Shown piece by piece: positions 1 to 11,602 of a stretch of 64,000 nucleotides of DNA (positions within the stretch are counted from its first letter, which is position 1; every line of letters starts with the position of its first letter). This DNA is from Rutpela maculata (Eukaryota > Arthropoda > Insecta > Coleoptera > Cerambycidae): positions 49,256,945 to 49,320,944 of the forward strand of contig OW386294.2 of assembly GCA_936432065.2 (NCBI GenBank). Reading direction: 5' to 3'. Made by a program: the position numbers and the translations under genes. Below the pieces are notes generated by a model, which had not been told where the DNA came from, did no database searches, and saw nothing but the letters and a program-made list of their open reading frames with translations.

Positions 1-1304
1 TCCTGCCGTCACCTTGAATTTTTTAAGTCCTTCCATCGTATTGTAGATAAGTATTCTGTCCAACAAGTAGTTATCTACCATTTTCAACAGATACCCCGGT
101 GTCCTCCTCCCGGCCAAAGCCTCCATAATCCTGTCCCACCTAGCCGTGTTGAACGCATTGCGGATGTCCAGCGTTACTAGGGCGCAGAAACCTTTACTTC
201 GCCACGGAACGTTTTTGATCGGATCCGCCGCGCTGACTACTTGCCTGATGGCATCAACCGTTGAGTGGCCTCTCCGAAATCCAAACTGCCTTGGTGACAG
301 ACCTCCATCTGCTTCAATATGTTTTTCAATCCTCTGAACGATAAGTCTCTCGAAAAGTTTTCCCAGCGTATCCAGCAGACAGATAGGCCGGTATGACGAC
401 GTCTCCTCAAGCGGCTTTTCCCCCTTTCTCAGCAAAATCAGCTTCTGCTTCTTCCATCTCTTTGGAAACACTCCCTCGCTGAGACAGGCATTGTAAGTCT
501 CCAGCAAAAGATTTGGCCATATATCTATGACTTCTGAGATGACCTCGTTTGGGATCTGATCAGGTCCTGGCGCCTTTCTAGGCGTCAGTCGTTTTTTTGC
601 TTCTTGTAGCTCCTCGACCGCAAACGGCTCTAGGATACTCTCCTCTTCCTCTTGCGACAGTCTTGGTCTTGTTTGGTGCACCGGAAAGAGGGCTGCTACT
701 ATCTTACCAACCCTTATCGGGCACGTCAGTCCTGGAGTCTGTTGCCCGCCCTTCAGCCTCTTGGTAACCAGCCTATACGGCAATCCCCAAGGATCTTCGT
801 CCACTGAACGGCACAACTCTATCCAGCATTTGCGTTTACTATGTTTTATTGCCGTTCTTAATTCCTTTTTTGCTCTTTTATAGTTTTCCTCCAGGTTTGC
901 CTCTTCTTCTTGCCCCACCCTTGCTCGTTGAAATTTCCTACGAGCAGCCAGGCACCTCCTTCTCAGTTCGGCAATCTCGGGTGTCCACCAGTAGACCGGC
1001 GCTCTCCTGTGTGTTCGTTTCCTTCGCCGTGGCATCGCTCTGTCGCAAGCCGCTATGATTGTGGCTACTGCAAACTCCGCCAGCGCCTCCGAGTCCTGGG
1101 TTTGTGCGATTTGTGTGAGTCTCCCTTGTCGCTCTACCGATTCAAGTGATTCCCGCAGTTTATTCCTATCTAGTTTTCCTGTAACCCATCCTCCATTTTC
1201 TAGCGTTACATCCCGTATTGTTCGCGGTCTATCTTCGACTGTAAACTGTATGTACTGGTGATCACTCAGTGTCACTTCCTCCAGTACACGCCAATTCAAT
1301 GTCC
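1..1304 (-). mobile_element. R1-clade LINE ORF2 fragment (endonuclease tail, linker, reverse transcriptase), partial
   Basis: Read on the minus strand this stretch is one open frame of about 430 codons without a stop, running off the left window edge. In order it shows the end of an apurinic-type endonuclease (SDHQY motif near 1265), the R1-type linker with PVYWWTPEIAELRR, and the fingers and palm of a reverse transcriptase: APGPDQIPNEV, SYRPICLLDTLGK, FGFRRGHSTVDA and catalytic motif A as LDIRNAFNTARWDRI. The YADD motif would lie just beyond position 1. The layout and the NAFNT version of motif A are typical of R1-clade LINEs. The upstream endonuclease is missing because a TGTA array begins exactly at the SDH region. 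The clean frame suggests a young copy. Family known, clade inferred by motif. Confidence 0.88.
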
Positions 1305-2610
1305 TGTATGTATGTATGTATGTATGTATGTATGTATGTATGTATGTATGTATGTATGTATGTATGTATGTATGTATGTATGTATGTATGTATGTATGTA
1401 TGTATGTATGTATGTATGTATGTATGTATGTATGTATGTATGTATGTATGTATGTATGTATGTATGTATGTATGTATGTATGTATGTATGTATGTATGTA
1501 TGTATGTATGTATGTATGTATGTATGTATGTATGTATGTATGTATGTATGTATGTATGTATGTATGTATGTATGTATGTATGTATGTATGTATGTATGTA
1601 TGTATGTATGTATGTATGTATGTATGTATGTATGTATGTATGTATGTATGTATGTATGTATGTATGTATGTATGTATGTATGTATGTATGTATGTATGTA
1701 TGTATGTATGTATGTATGTATGTATGTATGTATGTATGTATGTATGTATGTATGTATGTATGTATGTATGTATGTATGTATGTATGTATGTATGTATGTA
1801 TGTATGTATGTATGTATGTATGTATGTATGTATGTATGTATGTATGTATGTATGTATGTATGTATGTATGTATGTATGTATGTATGTATGTATGTATGTA
1901 TGTATGTATGTATGTATGTATGTATGTATGTATGTATGTATGTATGTATGTATGTATGTATGTATGTATGTATGTATGTATGTATGTATGTATGTATGTA
2001 TGTATGTATGTATGTATGTATGTATGTATGTATGTATGTATGTATGTATGTATGTATGTATGTATGTATGTATGTATGTATGTATGTATGTATGTATGTA
2101 TGTATGTATGTATGTATGTATGTATGTATGTATGTATGTATGTATGTATGTATGTATGTATGTATGTATGTATGTATGTATGTATGTATGTATGTATGTA
2201 TGTATGTATGTATGTATGTATGTATGTATGTATGTATGTATGTATGTATGTATGTATGTATGTATGTATGTATGTATGTATGTATGTATGTATGTATGTA
2301 TGTATGTATGTATGTATGTATGTATGTATGTATGTATGTATGTATGTATGTATGTATGTATGTATGTATGTATGTATGTATGTATGTATGTATGTATGTA
2401 TGTATGTATGTATGTATGTATGTATGTATGTATGTATGTATGTATGTATGTATGTATGTATGTATGTATGTATGTATGTATGTATGTATGTATGTATGTA
2501 TGTATGTATGTATGTATGTATGTATGTATGTATGTATGTATGTATGTATGTATGTATGTATGTATGTATGTATGTATGTATGTATGTATGTATGTATGTA
2601 TGTATGTATG

Positions 2611-2612
<2 letters not shown>
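1305..2612 (+). repeat. Perfect (TGTA)n microsatellite, about 327 copies
   Basis: An unbroken tetranucleotide array of 1308 bases without a single substitution. Because four is not a multiple of three, all three forward frames stay open and spell a Cys-Met-Tyr-Val repeat. These are not genes. It abuts the truncated R1-clade ORF2 on the left and a TA dinucleotide tract on the right. Confidence 0.98.

Positions 2613-2654
<42 letters not shown>
2613..2654 (+). repeat. (TA)n tract following the TGTA array
   Basis: About 40 bases of alternating T and A directly continue the tetranucleotide array, probably by repeat decay or slippage at its edge. Confidence 0.95.
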
Positions 2655-2655
<1 letters not shown>

Positions 2656-3017
2656 CAATCTAAATTTTGTAGGGCTTCGGATAAGTGGGCGATGAAGTAA
2701 AACTCTTATTTACTAGTAAGTAACTTTCCCGGACTGTTTTCTGATAGTTGCTTAGCAAAGGACTAAAATACCAGAATAGCGGGGGTTTAAAATTGACAGA
2801 CATTCTTTACCGATTTCAAAAAAAATGAATTTGTTATTGGTGGACTTCGTTTTGCTATATAAAAAAAAACAAATAAAATACCCAAAGGCACTTCAGGGAA
2901 AATATTCATTTCCTCGGAACGGTTACTACATATATTTATTTAAAAGAAACAGATAGCATCTCGGGCAGCTTTAAAGAAAACTGAATTTCATAAAATATTT
3001 TTTTCACAAACGAAAGA
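2655..3017. other. AT-rich spacer, no gene recognised
   Basis: No coding pattern, inverted repeat or RNA gene was recognised here. Confidence 0.5.
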
Positions 3018-3186
3018 AAAGTATCCGGTATCTGTATCCGGAAAAAGTATTTGAATACAAGGTATTCCGATACTTTTTAAAGCAAAAAGTATCGGTATCT
3101 TGTCTCTGGTATTCGAATACATTTGATGTATCCGTATCCGGTATACGAATACCATTCTAACTGTATCCGACCCAGCTCTGTGTGAC
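3018..3186 (-). repeat. hAT-like terminus with dense GTATCCGG subterminal repeats
   Basis: About ten copies, in both orientations, of short words such as GTATCCGG and GAATACC. Read on the minus strand the block begins CAGAGCTGGGTCGGATAC, which fits the CAGnGnTGGG start of many hAT transposons; dense subterminal motifs are usual there. The opposite end was not found. The open frames across it are a by-product of the repeats. Confidence 0.45.
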
Positions 3187-3404
3187 AGGTACTTAGGTTT
3201 CAAAAACTAAATTGAAGCTCAGACTCCCGACTATTATTATTGGGAGAAAATAAAAAATGTGGGTACTTTATTTTTATATGAAGTTTCATAATAGGGAACA
3301 CGCACAAATTTTAATATGGTTAAAATTAGATTCTCTTTTTAAATATAACAATTTTGATTACTCATTGTATTAAAATATGTTGCATTTGGCATAAAATTAA
3401 TTTT

Positions 3405-3790
3405 TTTTTTATCTATTTATTTAACGTCGGCCTATTTCCGCTACCAGGGCCTATCACCGACGCCAGGAGACGAGCTACCTCCAACCTGGAAATTTTGCCG
3501 AACCTCTTCTCGTAAGAAGAGTAGGGATATTTTACTTGCCTAACATTTAATAGACGAGGGACACCGCCTGCTTTACATCCCCTCCGAAGGATGGTATATC
3601 CACTACGTAATCCTCGTCTTGAAATTACATAGCTTCCGCGTATACACTGATATACAAGCCGCTAGAAGGTGGGACGAGATCGCTGTGTTTCCCAAGATAG
3701 GTCACCTATCCAAGTACTAACCGCGCTGCACCTTGCTTCACTGGAATATCGAGAATACATACACAGTGAAGACGCATCTACGCTCGCCCC
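3405..3790 (-). mobile_element. 5S rRNA-derived SINE (SINE3 type)
   Basis: Read on the minus strand, the segment from about 3775 down to 3688 resembles 5S rRNA. It contains GCGCGGTTAGTACTTGGATA followed by GGTGACC and TTGGGAA, the 3' half of the 5S internal promoter region, preceded by a diverged 5' half. A body of about 260 bases follows, ending in an A-rich tail near 3400. This 5S head, body and tail layout defines SINE3 elements. It is not a 5S gene, because the ends of the 5S molecule are degenerate and the homology stops early. Confidence 0.7.
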
Positions 3791-4017
3791 TTAAATTAAA
3801 TTTTAAACAGTGCAATGTTATATACGCGGTAAAACGAGTTTGACGTCACTATATCCATAGTCGATATGTAGTGATTTCAAACTATTTCATCTATTTTTGA
3901 AAGGGGCTTAATAAAATGAGACATTGATTCACATTTCGGCATTGAGCAATATTTAAAATGTTTAATTACAGATTTATACATCTTAAATCCAAAGGTATGA
4001 CATTACCGATGGGTAAA

Positions 4018-4195
4018 CCAGGGACCGTAACCGAACCGAAACCGTAACCGAAAACCACACCGTAATTACGAATTTTTCCTAACCGTAACCGAAACCGAAT
4101 TGAGGCTGCTTTGAAAACCGAAACCGAAAATGGTGTACGTCAGTTAACCGTAACCGAAACCGAACCGAAATAAATTTCGGTTTCGGTTCCTGCTG
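4018..4195 (+). repeat. Cluster of AACCGAAACCG / AACCGTAACCG repeats
   Basis: About fifteen imperfect copies of a 6-base word (AACCGA or AACCGT) within 180 bases, preceded by CGATGGGTAAACCAGGG. The pattern resembles the subterminal binding-site arrays of hAT elements. A second end was not found. Confidence 0.5.
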
Positions 4196-4244
4196 AAAAC
4201 ACTAATTTTATCACGACGCGACGCTGGCTGACACTAGTAAATAG

Positions 4245-4868
4245 CAGTGGCGGCTGGTGAAATTTCAATATTTTTTTTCTCGTCTGTGGCGCATGGGACC
4301 CATACGAAACTTGGGAAATAACATCTAGAGAAGCACTTCTCTAATGACCCCTAAAAAATTTTGAAAAAGCAGTTTGCGAAAAAATTTTTGAAAATTCGCT
4401 AGCCTCCCCTGGGTCTAGGGACCCCTGTTTACTTTTATTTTTTTTTGTCATATGCATTTGACTTTTCATAAAAATGCATCGACAGATTTTGGAGTTTGTG
4501 AAAATATTTTCATTACTAACTGAGATACAACGAATTGAAATATTGTAATTTGTTAAATTGTAAATTACAAAATTTCAGTTCATTGTATTTCAGTTAGTAA
4601 TGAAAATATTTTCACAAACTCTAAAATCTGTCGATGCATTTTTATGAAAAGTCAAATGCATATGACAAAAAAAAATAAAAGTAAACAGGGGTCCCTAGAC
4701 CCAGGGGAGGCTAGCGAATTTTCAAAAATTTTTTCGCAAACTGCTTTTTCAAAATTTTTTAGGGGTCATTAGAGAAGTGCTTCTCTAGATGTTATTTCCC
4801 AAATTTCGTATGGGTCCCATGCGCCACAGACGAGAAAAAAAATATTGAAATTTCACCAGCCGCCGCTG
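4245..4868. mobile_element. Palindromic hAT MITE with 8 bp target duplication
   Basis: Two near-identical inverted arms of about 305 bases meet around 4555, so the element is almost one long palindrome. Ends are CAGTGGCGGCTGGTG and its complement with one mismatch. The flanks are GTAAATAG at 4237-4244 and again at 4869-4876, an 8 bp target duplication that with the CAGTGGCGG end points to the hAT superfamily. No coding capacity. A transcript would fold into a hairpin of about 300 bp. Confidence 0.9.
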
Positions 4869-4903
4869 GTAAATAGTCTGACTACTATGTACATGTTGAC
4901 TGT

Positions 4904-6418
4904 GAATGTGATGACGTCGAACTCGTTTTACCGCGTAACGTTGCACATTTCAAATTTAATTTTATGGCGAATGCAACATATTTCAATGAGATTAATATTA
5001 AATACTCTTATTACAACAAAGAGATAATCAAATTTTATCAATATCGAGGAGTAACTCGTGAAAACTGCTGGACGAAGTATCGCCTCTATAATCAATACCC
5101 AACTAGCAATTTGGTATTTTATAAAAGCTTAAAAATGTTTCCGACAGATTTTATAAAACGTTAGTCTCAGAAACACTTTGAAAACATTATTACGAGAGCC
5201 ATAAATGTAAAATTGGCACCATCTTATAAAATAGTTTGGTCATTGTTGATATTTTGTAAAAGCTATTGCAACCATTACAAAATAATTGTATAAACAATTC
5301 CATAGGGTCTAAGAAAATTCGGTACCGCCACTATAAAACAGTTTTATTGAAGCTTCATTTAATTGCGTTATAAAGCACATACTTCACTGTTATTATTGCA
5401 ATAAAACACCAATAAAATAAAACAGTTTCTTAAATGTATTCAAAAAGTTGCATACATACACTTACAAATATACATATAATATGCTGATCTCTATAATACC
5501 AAGCTTTCAAAGATTTTACTGGATAATGGAGAAGAACTTAAGTACTTAATAATTATTTTAGAGACATGTTAACCCATACAGCTTGCAATTTTTGATGCGA
5601 AGGAAATTTTACTGTGAATTATGCCATGTGTTTTTGATGAATTTTAAGTGTCCCTCATATGAATGTGATGACGTCGAACTCGTTTTACCGCGTAAAGTTG
5701 CACATTTCAAATTTAATTTTATTGCGAATATAACATATTTCAATGAGATTAATATTAAAAACTCTTATTACAACAAAGAGATAATCAGATTTTATCAATA
5801 TCGAGGGGTAACTCGTGAAAACTGCTGGACGAAGTATCGCCTCTATAATCAATACCCAACTAGCAATTTGGTATTTTATAAAAGCTGCAGAAATGTTTCC
5901 GACAGAGATTTTATAAAACGTTAGTCTCAGAAACACTTTGAAAACGTTATTACGACAGTAATAAATGTAAAATTGGCACCATCTTATAAAATAGTTTGGT
6001 CATTGTTGATATTTTGTAAAAGCTATTGCAACCATTACAAAATATTTCTATAAACAATTCCACAAGGTCTAAGAAAATTCGGTACCGCCACTATAAAACA
6101 GTTTTATTGAAGTTTCATTTAATTGCGTTATAAAGCACATACTTCACTGTTATTATTGCAATAAAACACCAATAAAATAAAACAATTTCTTAAATGTATT
6201 CAAAAAGTCGCATACATATACTTACAAATATACATATAATATGCTGATCTCTATAATACCAAGCTTTCAAAGATTTTACTGGATAATGGAGAAGAATTTA
6301 AGTACTTAATAATTATTTTAGAGACATGTTAACCCATACAACTTGCAATTTTTGATGCGAAGGAAATTTTACTGTGAATTATGCCATGTGTTTTTGATGA
6401 ATTTTAAGTGTCCCTCAT
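4904..6418 (+). repeat. Tandem duplication of a 757 bp unit
   Basis: Copy 1 spans 4904-5660 and copy 2 spans 5661-6418. They differ by scattered substitutions and small indels. Both begin GAATGTGATGACGTCGAACT and end near GTCCCTCAT. The inverse of the start (CGGTAAAACGAGTTTGACGT) lies at about 3828-3848, so the pair may be part of a larger transposon. A short open frame occurs in both copies but is not conserved as protein and is not called a gene. TTTTATAA-type words are frequent, as in the EnSpm-like element at 40169. Confidence 0.85.
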
Positions 6419-6538
6419 GTTCATTGAAGGTTTCTAATAATTTTTGGACTTTTAATAAAAATTTATTTCACATTTAAAAAATTTTTTGGAATGAAATTTA
6501 AAGCCAATTTGTTTTAATCATCATAATTTTATAATTAG

Positions 6539-7131
6539 CAGCGTCGGATTGTACCACCGGGAAACCGGGAAATTTCCCGGTGGACCCTCGACTTACCAGT
6601 TTTGGGGCTCCTGAGGCCACTGGCGTCGAGAGACCGCAATGATGTTATTATTCTTGATAAAAATAATATTAAAACTGAAAGAGAAAAAATAAAAATTATT
6701 TTCGTGCTACCAAGTCTTAGATTTATATAATTTTTTCCCACAATTTAACATTAATTTTCTGAAATGGTACCTGAGGCCCTGGGGGGTACACCTCCAGACT
6801 TTCCACATCCCTGGTCTGGGGCCCCCCTACATATTTATTATTGATATAATGACATTTTCGGCAGAGTAGAGGTTACCATACCAGGTTTTTCTGAAAGAGC
6901 ATGAAATTTCCTAAAAAATGCTCTAATTGAAATCAATTTTCGCGAAAACGGTAAAACATCATTGTTTTTTAATGATAATTAATTTAATTAAAAATACTTC
7001 CGGCAAGAAAAACCTCGTTATTCCCACAATTTAACATTAATTTTCTGAAATGGTAGACTTTCCACATCTCTTGTCTGGGGCCCCCCTACATATTTTTTCC
7101 GGTGGGCCCTTGCGCCCACAATCCGACACTG
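6539..7131. mobile_element. hAT MITE with 8 bp target duplication
   Basis: Starts CAGCGTCGGATTGT and ends with the complement of CAGTGTCGGATTGT. ATAATTAG flanks it at 6531-6538 and 7132-7139. Length is 593 bases. Inside, a segment with CTGGGGCCCCCCTACATA is present twice in direct orientation (around 6750-6835 and 7025-7095). No transposase is encoded. Confidence 0.87.
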
Positions 7132-7716
7132 ATAATTAGCACGTATTAATTGCCATAAATATTAATCAAAATGTGATTTTTAAACTTTTCATGTCACAAA
7201 TGTCTTATTTTGCGTTTTTGTTATAACTTATAAGCGAAGAAAAATAACTGTAAAAATAACCGTAATAAACATTTTAATAAAAACTGTAATTTATTATAAC
7301 TATTACCGTTAAATTGCGTATTATGTTTTCATTTTAACACCCTTGCTCATTTTGTGAAAATTTTCACTAGTAATCTCCCTAGTGCTTAAAAAATTTCTGG
7401 TAATTAATTAAAGCATGTGAGGGATTCGACAAGAAAATTTCACCTAAATTAAATGAAGAAATAAATAATATAAGACTGAGAGCTGGATTAGGTTAGGTTA
7501 CGTTAGTTAGTAGCAAGGTTGGTATACTTTAAGGTGGCCTAATAACTCACAATCCCCACCAAAAAATGGCATTAGCCAATGAACAGCTGGTGTGAAATCA
7601 CACCAGATGCAGGGCCTTATTCAAAATATTGTAAGGATTTGTGTAATGTTAATTAAGCAAAGAACTCGTAACTGGAATGGGCTCGCAATGACCCGCTTTT
7701 GAGGTCGGTGGTAATT

Positions 7717-8052
7717 TAGGGTGATCAGATTTTTGTTAAATGAATGCTGGACACTTCTGCTAAGGGCGGATCTGGGCCTCCAGCTTGGGCTGAAAATAAC
7801 AAAAAAATTCGCCCCACAAAATTTTTTGATGAGCGGAGGGGGAGAATCCGAAAAAATTTTTCCGTCCAAAAATTTATACTATAACTTCACTATAATCTAA
7901 ATCTGAACTTATGCTGGACACTTCTAATACTTTCCAGCGAAATTCCGGACATACAGCCAAAATGCTGGACTTTCGCTGGACACTTGTAAATGCTGGACAG
8001 TACTCCAAAATTCCGGACAATCCAGCGAAATTCCGGACGTATGGTCACCCTA
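7717..8052. mobile_element. 336 bp hAT-like MITE inside the left arm
   Basis: Ends are TAGGGTGATCAGA and the complement of TAGGGTGACCATA. TGGTAATT flanks it at 7709-7716 and 8053-8060. Removing it restores collinearity with the right arm of the surrounding element, which proves it inserted later. The interior repeats words such as ATGCTGGACACTT and ATTCCGGAC. Confidence 0.9.
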
Positions 8053-8548
8053 TGGTAATTATCCTCGCATTTTGAGTCACTGTTCTGTATACTGGTAATG
8101 AGGATAAGTTGTAGAATGTAACACTACAGATCATAGTAACGTCAGACCATATTTCAGGCCAGTACGGACGGTTCTTCTAGATTGAGATAACTGCGCCGCT
8201 ACCGCGCGTTCGTAGAACAAAGATAGTCTGACTTTTCACCCCCGCACTGATTTCTTCGCCTAAAAGCTGTATATTAAGGAACCTCATAGTCTACAAATCT
8301 TGAGTTAGTAGGCTGTGTACTACCAAGATTTGTAGAGTATGAGCACAGCAGAGAAAGAGAGACAGCAGGGAAACTTGAATGGCGGGAACGGTTTGCGCAG
8401 ATCGTCGCGCACGAACCATTTTGGGTTAAAACCTTGGAAAACAGTGCGGGCGACGTAGGTACAATTTGGGTACAATTTATTTAGTTCATAGACGTACTTA
8501 GTGTTATTGTGTTATTTATTGTTTGACATTTCTCTATTATTTTCAAGT

Positions 8549-8852
8549 ATGGGCTCTGTTTGTGCTGCAAAATATTGCCAGAACAAACGTTATTTGTGCA
8601 AAAAGTCTTTATTAGATTCCCTACTGATCATAATAATAGGTAGGTAAAATTAACTGAAACTTTTTAGTAACAGATACTTGCATAGAGAATTAAATTTTCT
8701 ACAAAAAAGAATGTGAATGCATACGTGTTTTTTAATACTTATGTGCATAGGAAGCGTACAGTGTGGCTTAATGCGGATTGAACGAATTTAAATGCATATA
8801 TTGCCAAAGCAATGAAATATGGGTACTCTTTACCTGTAAGGAATTATCTCAG
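8549..8852 (+). pseudogene. Decayed THAP-domain exons of a transposase
   Basis: ATG at 8549 starts MGSVCAAKYCQNK. After a one-base shift comes VFIRFPTDHNN, ending at a GTAGGT donor at 8640. After an AG acceptor at 8749-8750, the frame continues as RKRTVWLNAD, a stop, then AYIAKAMKYGY, up to a GTAAAT donor at 8853. The order C-x4-C, RFP-x-D and W matches the first two thirds of a THAP zinc-binding DNA domain. The frameshift and stop mean it is dead. Its place between the inverted arms suggests it is the DNA-binding end of that transposon's enzyme. Homology is by eye only. Confidence 0.5.
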
Positions 8853-8971
8853 GTAAATATTTCGATGCGTTTTGTTTTATTTACATAAAATTCCTTAATT
8901 ATTTATTATTATATAAATTCCATTCTATTCTGTTCTATGTATTTAGTTTATTTACTTTTTACTCTGTTTAG

Positions 8972-11602
8972 TAGTGATGGATAAAAGCTGTTATTTTTTA
9001 ATAACAGGTTTAAACTGCTACTGCTATTTTGAAATAACAGTTTAAAGTAAATGTTTAAAAATAACAGATCGCTGAGAAGTACTGACATTGGTATACCACA
9101 GCGCGCAGTTTGCAACTGTTATTTCATAGACGTTATATTATACATTATGCTGCTGCCGCTGGCCGACGGGCATAAAAAATTCTTTGATTTTTATGTTTTA
9201 TAGAGGTATTAATTGATTTTTTCTTACGTTCATATACATATAAATAAAATAATAATAATAATTTTATTTATATAAATCATTTTTTAAGCCTCAACTTTTA
9301 ATTATTATTATTTTATGTTAAATTAATAAAGAAATACCAGCATAGAAACACGCCAAACACAGCGTATGCAATGATAATATTGGAGATGCAGGTAAACGAA
9401 AATATACATATGGAGAAGAAAATATAAAAGCTCTGAACATATTATGATTTAAAAAACAGCTAAAAGTCAGTACATAAAGCGGATGGCTGTAGATTTCTAC
9501 AAAAATATTCAACTCAACTCTGGCATTCCTTCATTTTTAAACTTGATATGCGGGTAATCGAATATATACACACGGAGAAAAAAATCGGAAAGATTTGAAT
9601 ATAAGAAGTGTATACATAAAGCCGATGACTCAAGATACCCACAAGTATATTCAACTTCACTACATTAGCGGTTGCGTTGCGATTTCATTATTTGCTGCTG
9701 CTGTTTTCTGAATAACACTAATAACAGTTTAATAGCAGTCACCAAGAACATTTTTACTACGTCGCACAGTGGGGCAAATAGCTCATTTTTTGGACAAGCG
9801 ATAATTCCCAAGCCTGGAATTAATGAAATTTAATTTTTTTTTTAAACTCTTCGTTATAAAATTGCCTTTAATTCTATCGAGCCCGAATTTTGAAATTTCA
9901 AAATTAAAGGACTTAAATTTTCAAATTAAATTAAAATTTTATCAAAAGATTGTTTAAAATTATAAAAAATTGTTACTTGGGGGGTTTTTTTGGTTTCTAA
10001 TCTAATTTCTGATCCCCGAATTTTGCGATTCAAAAAACCAAGATAGCGGATCCAATATGGCGGCCATAATATTTTTTAAATGAAATGTACATGCACAAAC
10101 TGTTAAAAATTGTTACTTAGGACTTTTAAGGGTTTCTGATCGAGAATCTGAAATCTAAATTACATAATATCGTAATCCAAAATGGCGAATCCAATATGGC
10201 GGCCATAATATTTTTTTAATTGACATGTAAATGCGCAAATTGTTAAAAATTGTTACTTAGGGGTTTTAGAGATTGCTGATCATGAATCTAAAGTCCAAAT
10301 TACATAATATCGAAATCCAAGATGGCGGATCCAATATGGTGTCCGTAAGTTGAAGATTCTACTCGTTCATCATTTTACGTATTAGATTATGTTAGATTTA
10401 TATCTTATCGTACTTTTCTAGCTGTTTGTTTAGGACTAGAAGCATTAGGTTATTTTAAGGTCATGGCTTACAATATTTTACTTTCTGTCATTTTATGACG
10501 ACCAAATATTAGAATTAAAGTTAATAGTTCTTGCCTAATAGTATTTGTCTTTTGACTACTCTATGATTGGACATTTACGGTTAATTTTGATTATTTCATT
10601 TTAACACATACTGGAAATGCAACCCTAGAATTCAAAATTACGAAATTTTAAGTGCAGAATCAGAAACCTCTAGGAACTAATTTTTAATGATTTTTGCATG
10701 TACGTCTTATTTTTTTTTTAATTTATAACGGCTATATTGGATCCGATATTATGGTTTCCAAAGTGACGAAACTAAAATATCCGAAACAAGATTAGCGAAT
10801 TGAGACCCTGAGTAACAAATTTTAGCAATTTCTTTCTTGATTTATCATTCTATTTTAACTTACGGTCACCATATTGGATCCGCCATCTTGAATTTCGATA
10901 TTACGTAATTTAGACTTCAGATTCATGTTCAGCAGACCCTAAAACTGCTAATTAACAATTTTTAATAGGTTGCGTATGTACATTTCATTTAAGAAAATAT
11001 TGTGGCCGCCATATTGGATCCGCCATATTGAATCCGCTATCTTGGATTACGATATTACATAATTTAGACTTCATATTCATGGTCAGAAACCCTTAAAAAC
11101 CTTAAGTAACAATTTTTATCAATTTGCGCATGTACATCTCATTTAAAAAAATATTATGGCCGCCATATTGGATCCGCTATCTTGGTTTTTTGAATAGCAA
11201 AATTCGGGGATCAGAAATGAGATTAAAAACCAAAAAAAGCCCCCAAGTAACAATTTTTTATAATTTTAAACAATCTTTTGATAAAATTTTAATTTACTTT
11301 CAAAATTTAAGTCTTTTAATTTTGAAATTTCAAAATTCGGGCTCGATAGAATTAAAGGCAATTTTATAAAGAAGAGTTTAAAAAAAAATTTTTTAATTTC
11401 ATTAATTCCACGCTTGGGAATTATCGCTTGTCCAAAAATGAGCTATTTGCCCCACTGTGCGTCGTGTCGTTGATTGAAGAGTCTATTCACTCAACGGTCG
11501 TGTTTCTTACCTGTTATTTTCGTACAGAAATAACAGGCTGCTAATGCTATTTACAAATAACAGTTATAAAATAACAGGTTGTTAAATAGCAACTCATCTC
11601 TA
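8972..11602. mobile_element. Non-autonomous hAT element, split by a Transib-like insertion
   Basis: Ends are TAGTGATGGATAA and the complement of TAGAGATGAGTTG. CTGTTTAG flanks it at 8964-8971 and 11603-11610. Both ends are rich in AATAACAG motifs in both orientations. Without the nested insert (9765-11459 plus one 5 bp duplication) it is about 930 bases and has no coding capacity. It lies inside the larger inverted-arm element, so it is the second layer of a three-layer nest. Confidence 0.88.
9765..11459. mobile_element. Non-autonomous Transib-like element with CACAGTG termini and CGTCG duplication
   Basis: Both ends read inward as CACAGTGGGGCAAATAGC, and inverted similarity continues for about 600 bases on each side. 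CGTCG flanks it at 9760-9764 and 11460-11464. Transib transposons are known for 5 bp GC-rich duplications (CGNCG type) and termini resembling the V(D)J heptamer, so this end and duplication match the superfamily well. No transposase is encoded. The arms contain repeats of about 120 bases carrying GATGGCGGATCCAATATGG, in opposite orientation in the two arms. Confidence 0.82.

Noticed and set aside
1258..2695. Three long open frames encoding Cys-Met-Tyr-Val repeats
   Set aside because: They are produced by the TGTA microsatellite in every frame; no start context, domain or conservation.
3688..3775. Functional 5S rRNA gene
   Set aside because: Only the promoter half is well conserved; the ends are degenerate and fused to a SINE body.
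5583..5924. Protein gene in the second copy of the 757 bp repeat
   Set aside because: The frame partly recurs in copy 1 but with different length and start, has no known domain, and both copies drift equally at all codon positions by eye.
7490..7512. GGTTAGGTTA as a telomere repeat or LINE tail
   Set aside because: Only two units, and no LINE end is adjacent.
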